Assembly: GCF_000961885.1 (NCBI RefSeq)
Contig: NZ_JZKH01000160.1
Span: forward strand, 1 to 8,162
Origin: Streptomyces rubellomurinus
Lineage (GTDB): Bacteria > Actinomycetota > Actinomycetes > Streptomycetales > Streptomycetaceae
Direction: 5' to 3'
DNA length: 8,162 nt
Part shown: positions 6,216-8,162 of the stretch, in pieces
Numbering within the stretch: position 1 is the stretch's first letter
Layout of the letters: every line of letters begins with the position of its first letter
The notes under the pieces: generated by a model
The model's input: only the letters and a program-made list of their open reading frames with translations
The model's database searches: none
What the model was told of the DNA's origin: nothing
Made by a program: the position numbers and the translations under genes

Positions 6216-7196
6216 ATGCCCATGCCCTCCCCTTCTCGCGGTCCCGCCGCGTCCTCCGACTCCGTCAGCTCCTCCAACTCCTCCAACTCCTTCGACTCCT
6301 TCGACTCCTTCAACCTGAGCGTCATCGAGGAGTTCCGCGCCAACGGCGGGCGGGTCGGCGGCCCGTTCGCGGGCGGGAACCTGCTGCTCCTCACCACCAC
6401 CGGTGCCCGCAGCGGGCGGCCGCACACCGTGCCGCTCGGCTACGTCCGCGCCGAAGGACTGCTGCTCGTCGTCGCCTCGGCGGCCGGGGCGCCCGAGCAC
6501 CCGCAGTGGTACCGCAACCTGCTGGCCCACCCGGTGGTCCGGGTCGAACTCGGCACCGAGGCCTTCGACGTCGTCGCCGTGCCGGCCGAAGGCGCCCGCC
6601 GGGAGCGGCTGTTCGCCGCCGTCGTCCGGCAGGCGCCGGGGTACGGCGACTACCAGGCGCTGACCGAGCGCCGCCTGCCGGTCGTCGTCCTGGAGCTGTC
6701 CGAGACGCCCCCGGCGCCCTGGCGGCCGGCGGCACCCGCGGTGCCGACCCTCGCCGACCGGCTGCTGGAAGCGCACACCTGGCTGCGCGCCCAGCTGCGT
6801 CACGTCCGCGCCGAGGCCCGGGCCATCGAGCCGGGCCGCCCGGCCGGCCTCGGGTTCCAACTCCGGCAGCACTGCCTGGCGTTCTGCCAGGGGCTCACCC
6901 ATCACCACACCGGCGAGGACGCCGCCGTGTTCCCCGCCCTCGCCCGTAGCCATCCGGAACTGGCCGACACGCTGGCACGGCTCGGCGAGCAGCATCGCGC
7001 CATCGGCCGGATCAAGGAGGAGCTGACCGCGCTGCTGGCCGAGGCCGAGCACGCCGATCCCGACCGGCTGCGGGCCGACCTCGACCGGATGTCGGCCGAC
7101 CTGGAGGCACACCTCGACTACGAGGAGGCGGCGCTGCTGCCCGCGCTCGCCGCCATCCCCTTCCCACCGGTGCGGCCCGCCCCGGACGGACGGTGA
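6216..7196 (+). CDS. Deazaflavin-dependent nitroreductase-family domain fused to hemerythrin domain
   Basis: A 326-residue cytoplasmic protein from the ATG at 6216. Residues about 33-165 form a split-barrel domain of the Ddn-like deazaflavin (F420)-dependent family: FNLSVIEEFRANGG, then TTTGARSGRPHTVPL with G63-A-R-S-G-R68, then HPQWYRNLLAHP. Residues about 180-312 form a four-helix hemerythrin (HHE) domain. All expected di-iron ligands are visible: H187, H219, H230 with E234 (HxxxE), H260, and H299 with E303 (HxxxE). The likely role is F420H2-linked reduction coupled to, or controlled by, oxygen, NO or iron at the di-iron site; this is inference. The start is uncertain: ATG 6222 and GTG 6168 are in frame, and the only purine-rich site, GGAGA at 6196-6200, is about 15 nt before 6216, so weak translation or a leaderless start is possible. 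Residues 19-33 come from a tandem repeat. It ends 5 nt before a strong terminator. Confidence 0.88.
   Translation: MPMPSPSRGPAASSDSVSSSNSSNSFDSFDSFNLSVIEEFRANGGRVGGPFAGGNLLLLTTTGARSGRPHTVPLGYVRAEGLLLVVASAAGAPEHPQWYRNLLAHPVVRVELGTEAFDVVAVPAEGARRERLFAAVVRQAPGYGDYQALTERRLPVVVLELSETPPAPWRPAAPAVPTLADRLLEAHTWLRAQLRHVRAEARAIEPGRPAGLGFQLRQHCLAFCQGLTHHHTGEDAAVFPALARSHPELADTLARLGEQHRAIGRIKEELTALLAEAEHADPDRLRADLDRMSADLEAHLDYEEAALLPALAAIPFPPVRPAPDGR
6270..6314 (+). repeat. Five in-frame 9-bp tandem repeats at the N-terminus of the fusion protein
   Basis: The unit is TCCTYCRAC: two copies TCCTCCAAC, two TCCTTCGAC and one TCCTTCAAC, with no gaps. They code SSN-SSN-SFD-SFD-SFN (residues 19-33). The last SFN is also the first conserved element of the reductase domain, so the preceding units look like duplications of it. 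Confidence 0.85.
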
Positions 7197-7201
7197 CACG
7201 G

Positions 7202-7247
7202 CGGTGCCGCCGCCCCCTCCCCGGCTCGGGAGGGGGCGGCGGCACCG
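7202..7247. terminator. Bidirectional terminator between convergent genes
   Basis: A perfect 20-bp stem, 7202-7221 with 7228-7247, encloses a 6-nt loop CGGCTC. The stem is nearly all G-C, with a run of C5-T-C4 opposite G3-A-G5. It starts 5 nt after the reductase-hemerythrin stop and lies 89 bp beyond the lipase stop on the other strand. There is no T-run on either side, as is common in Streptomyces. Its position and symmetry suit termination of both transcripts. Confidence 0.85.
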
Positions 7248-7300
7248 TGGTCACGCTTCGATCACCGGCTTGCCGTCTGGCATCACCTCAGGGCATCGCC

Positions 7301-7330
7301 TCCGGCACCGGCTCCGGCACTGGCACCGGC
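7301..7330. repeat. Five hexamer repeats just after the lipase stop
   Basis: Units are TCCGGC, ACCGGC, TCCGGC, ACTGGC and ACCGGC. On the lipase strand this begins 6 nt after the TGA (7337-7339). In a frame shifted from the lipase the array would read Pro-Val/Pro-Glu repeats up to a stop at 7288. It may be a simple slippage tract or the remains of a lost C-terminal tail. Confidence 0.75.
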
Positions 7331-7336
7331 ATCGCG

Positions 7337-8134
7337 TCAGGACTGGCTGAAGACCGGCAGGTAGCCGTAGGCCTGGCCGTCCGCGTTCGGGTGGTAGCTC
7401 TCGTCGACCGGCCAGGTGGTGCTGTGCAGCCAGGTGGACGAGGACCCGCAGATCTCGTGCCCGGCGAAGATGCCGCGCACGTCGCCGAAGGTGAACCCGG
7501 CGTTGGCGACCCGCTTGGCGATGACGGTGTCCAGCGTGTCGGCGGCCTCGTTGATGGCGGCACGCTTGGTGTCGCCGATGCCGAACAGGCAGGACCCGTT
7601 GATCTGGTACAGGTGCGGGTAGCCGAGCACCACGACGTGGGCGTTCGGCGCCTTGGACCGGATCGCGGAGTACACCTGGTCGAGCTGGCCGGGCAGGGTG
7701 TTCTCGGCGTAGCTCTCGGCGGCGCTGACGGCGTTCAGGCAGTCGCTGTCACTGCTCAGCACGCAGGTCTGCATGGTGCTGGAGAACCCGGCGTCGTTGC
7801 CGCCGATCGTGAGGCTGACCAGCGTGGTGCCGGAGTTCAGGGCGGAGAGCTGGTTGTTGAGGACGTCCCCGGTTCTGGCGCCCGAACAGGCGACGAACGA
7901 GAAGGAGGACGGCGCGTTCGCGTTCTTCCAGAGGTAGGCGTAGGCGTTGGTGCTGCGCTTGCAGCTACCGCTGTCGCTCAGGTAGCTGCCGGCGCCGACG
8001 CCGGCCGAGTACGAGTCCCCGAGGGCCACGTAGTTGGCACCGGCCGCACCGGCGGACGACGCGGCGAAGAACGTCGTCAGCGTGAGGAGAGCGGAGACAG
8101 CGGCGACGGACAGGGCACGAACAGGGCGGAGCAT
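7337..8134 (-). CDS. Secreted SGNH/GDSL phospholipase A1 or lipase
   Basis: A 265-residue exported serine esterase. The ATG (8132-8134) follows a near-perfect AGGAGGT at 8138-8144. A Sec signal peptide covers about residues 1-30 (charged MLRPVR, hydrophobic core, AGA|AGA). Block I is GDSYS with nucleophile S41; G89 in SGARTGD and N113 in GGND form the oxyanion hole; H248 in SYHP is the general base. Six cysteines (58, 83, 124, 132, 182, 229) suit three disulfides. The spacing matches my recollection of Streptomyces albidoflavus PLA1 with a constant offset of 30: its Ser11, Ser216 and His218 correspond to S41, S246 and H248. That enzyme uses a Ser-His dyad assisted by the Ser216 carbonyl, which would explain the lack of a DxxH aspartate here. 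Expected substrates are phospholipids or acylglycerols outside the cell. Its promoter lies beyond the right edge. Confidence 0.95.
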   Translation of the reverse strand: MLRPVRALSVAAVSALLTLTTFFAASSAGAAGANYVALGDSYSAGVGAGSYLSDSGSCKRSTNAYAYLWKNANAPSSFSFVACSGARTGDVLNNQLSALNSGTTLVSLTIGGNDAGFSSTMQTCVLSSDSDCLNAVSAAESYAENTLPGQLDQVYSAIRSKAPNAHVVVLGYPHLYQINGSCLFGIGDTKRAAINEAADTLDTVIAKRVANAGFTFGDVRGIFAGHEICGSSSTWLHSTTWPVDESYHPNADGQAYGYLPVFSQS

Positions 8135-8162
8135 TGCACCTCCTGGGGTGGCGGGAGTCGCG

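Noticed and set aside
6077..6949. 290-codon plus-strand open frame overlapping the reductase-hemerythrin gene
   Set aside because: Most of it is an Arg/Pro-rich shadow of the real frame; no ribosome site and no domain.
4558..7199. Long minus-strand open frames (4558-6213 and 5883-7199)
   Set aside because: Both run antisense to genes with intact catalytic motifs and have Gly/Arg/Ala-rich translations without domains.
7202..7330. CRISPR-like repeats or a mobile-element end
   Set aside because: The perfect inverted repeat is a single terminator hairpin and the neighbouring hexamers lack spacers; no transposase or target duplication is present.

Overview
The window is very GC-rich actinobacterial DNA. 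Third codon positions are almost all G or C, three starts or spacers follow Streptomyces habits (GTG starts behind GGAGG-type sites, terminators without a U-tract), and every protein has its closest recognisable relatives in Streptomycetaceae. I would place it in Streptomyces or Kitasatospora. It looks like ordinary chromosome: I see no insertion sequence, phage gene, tRNA, rRNA or CRISPR array.

Layout, left to right. (1) 1-2111, minus strand: a sensor histidine kinase of the nitrate/nitrite-sensing-domain (CvnA-like) type, cut off by the left edge inside a low-complexity Gly/Ala/Ser tail. (2) 2112-2634: a 523-bp divergent intergenic region with four tandem 13-bp repeats near the kinase start. 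(3) 2635-4461, plus: a long-chain fatty acyl-CoA ligase of the FadD15 type. (4) 4462-4728: a spacer with a good sigma70-like promoter and two hairpins in the presumed leader. (5) 4729-5895, plus: a secreted carbohydrate-binding module fused to a divergent CE4 polysaccharide deacetylase. (6) 5896-6215: a 60-nt nested inverted repeat overlapping a consensus -35 box, then an untranslated-looking leader of about 200 nt. (7) 6216-7196, plus: a deazaflavin-dependent nitroreductase-fold domain fused to a hemerythrin domain. (8) 7202-7247: a perfect 20-bp hairpin between convergent genes. (9) 7337-8134, minus: a secreted SGNH phospholipase/lipase.

The genes do not form one operon. Each has its own intergenic space and probably its own promoter. 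The only functional theme I can offer is inference: two exported hydrolases (deacetylase and lipase) and a cytoplasmic acyl-CoA ligase would suit growth on insoluble polymers and lipids, with the ligase activating fatty acids released outside. The kinase would normally head a conservon (roadblock protein, DUF742 protein, small GTPase), which should lie just left of the window.

The most unusual items are the F420-type reductase/hemerythrin fusion, whose N-terminus has grown by a 9-bp in-frame tandem repeat; the nested inverted repeat that carries a perfect TTGACA; and the divergent catalytic motifs of the deacetylase. Nothing here amounts to a clearly new multi-gene system.
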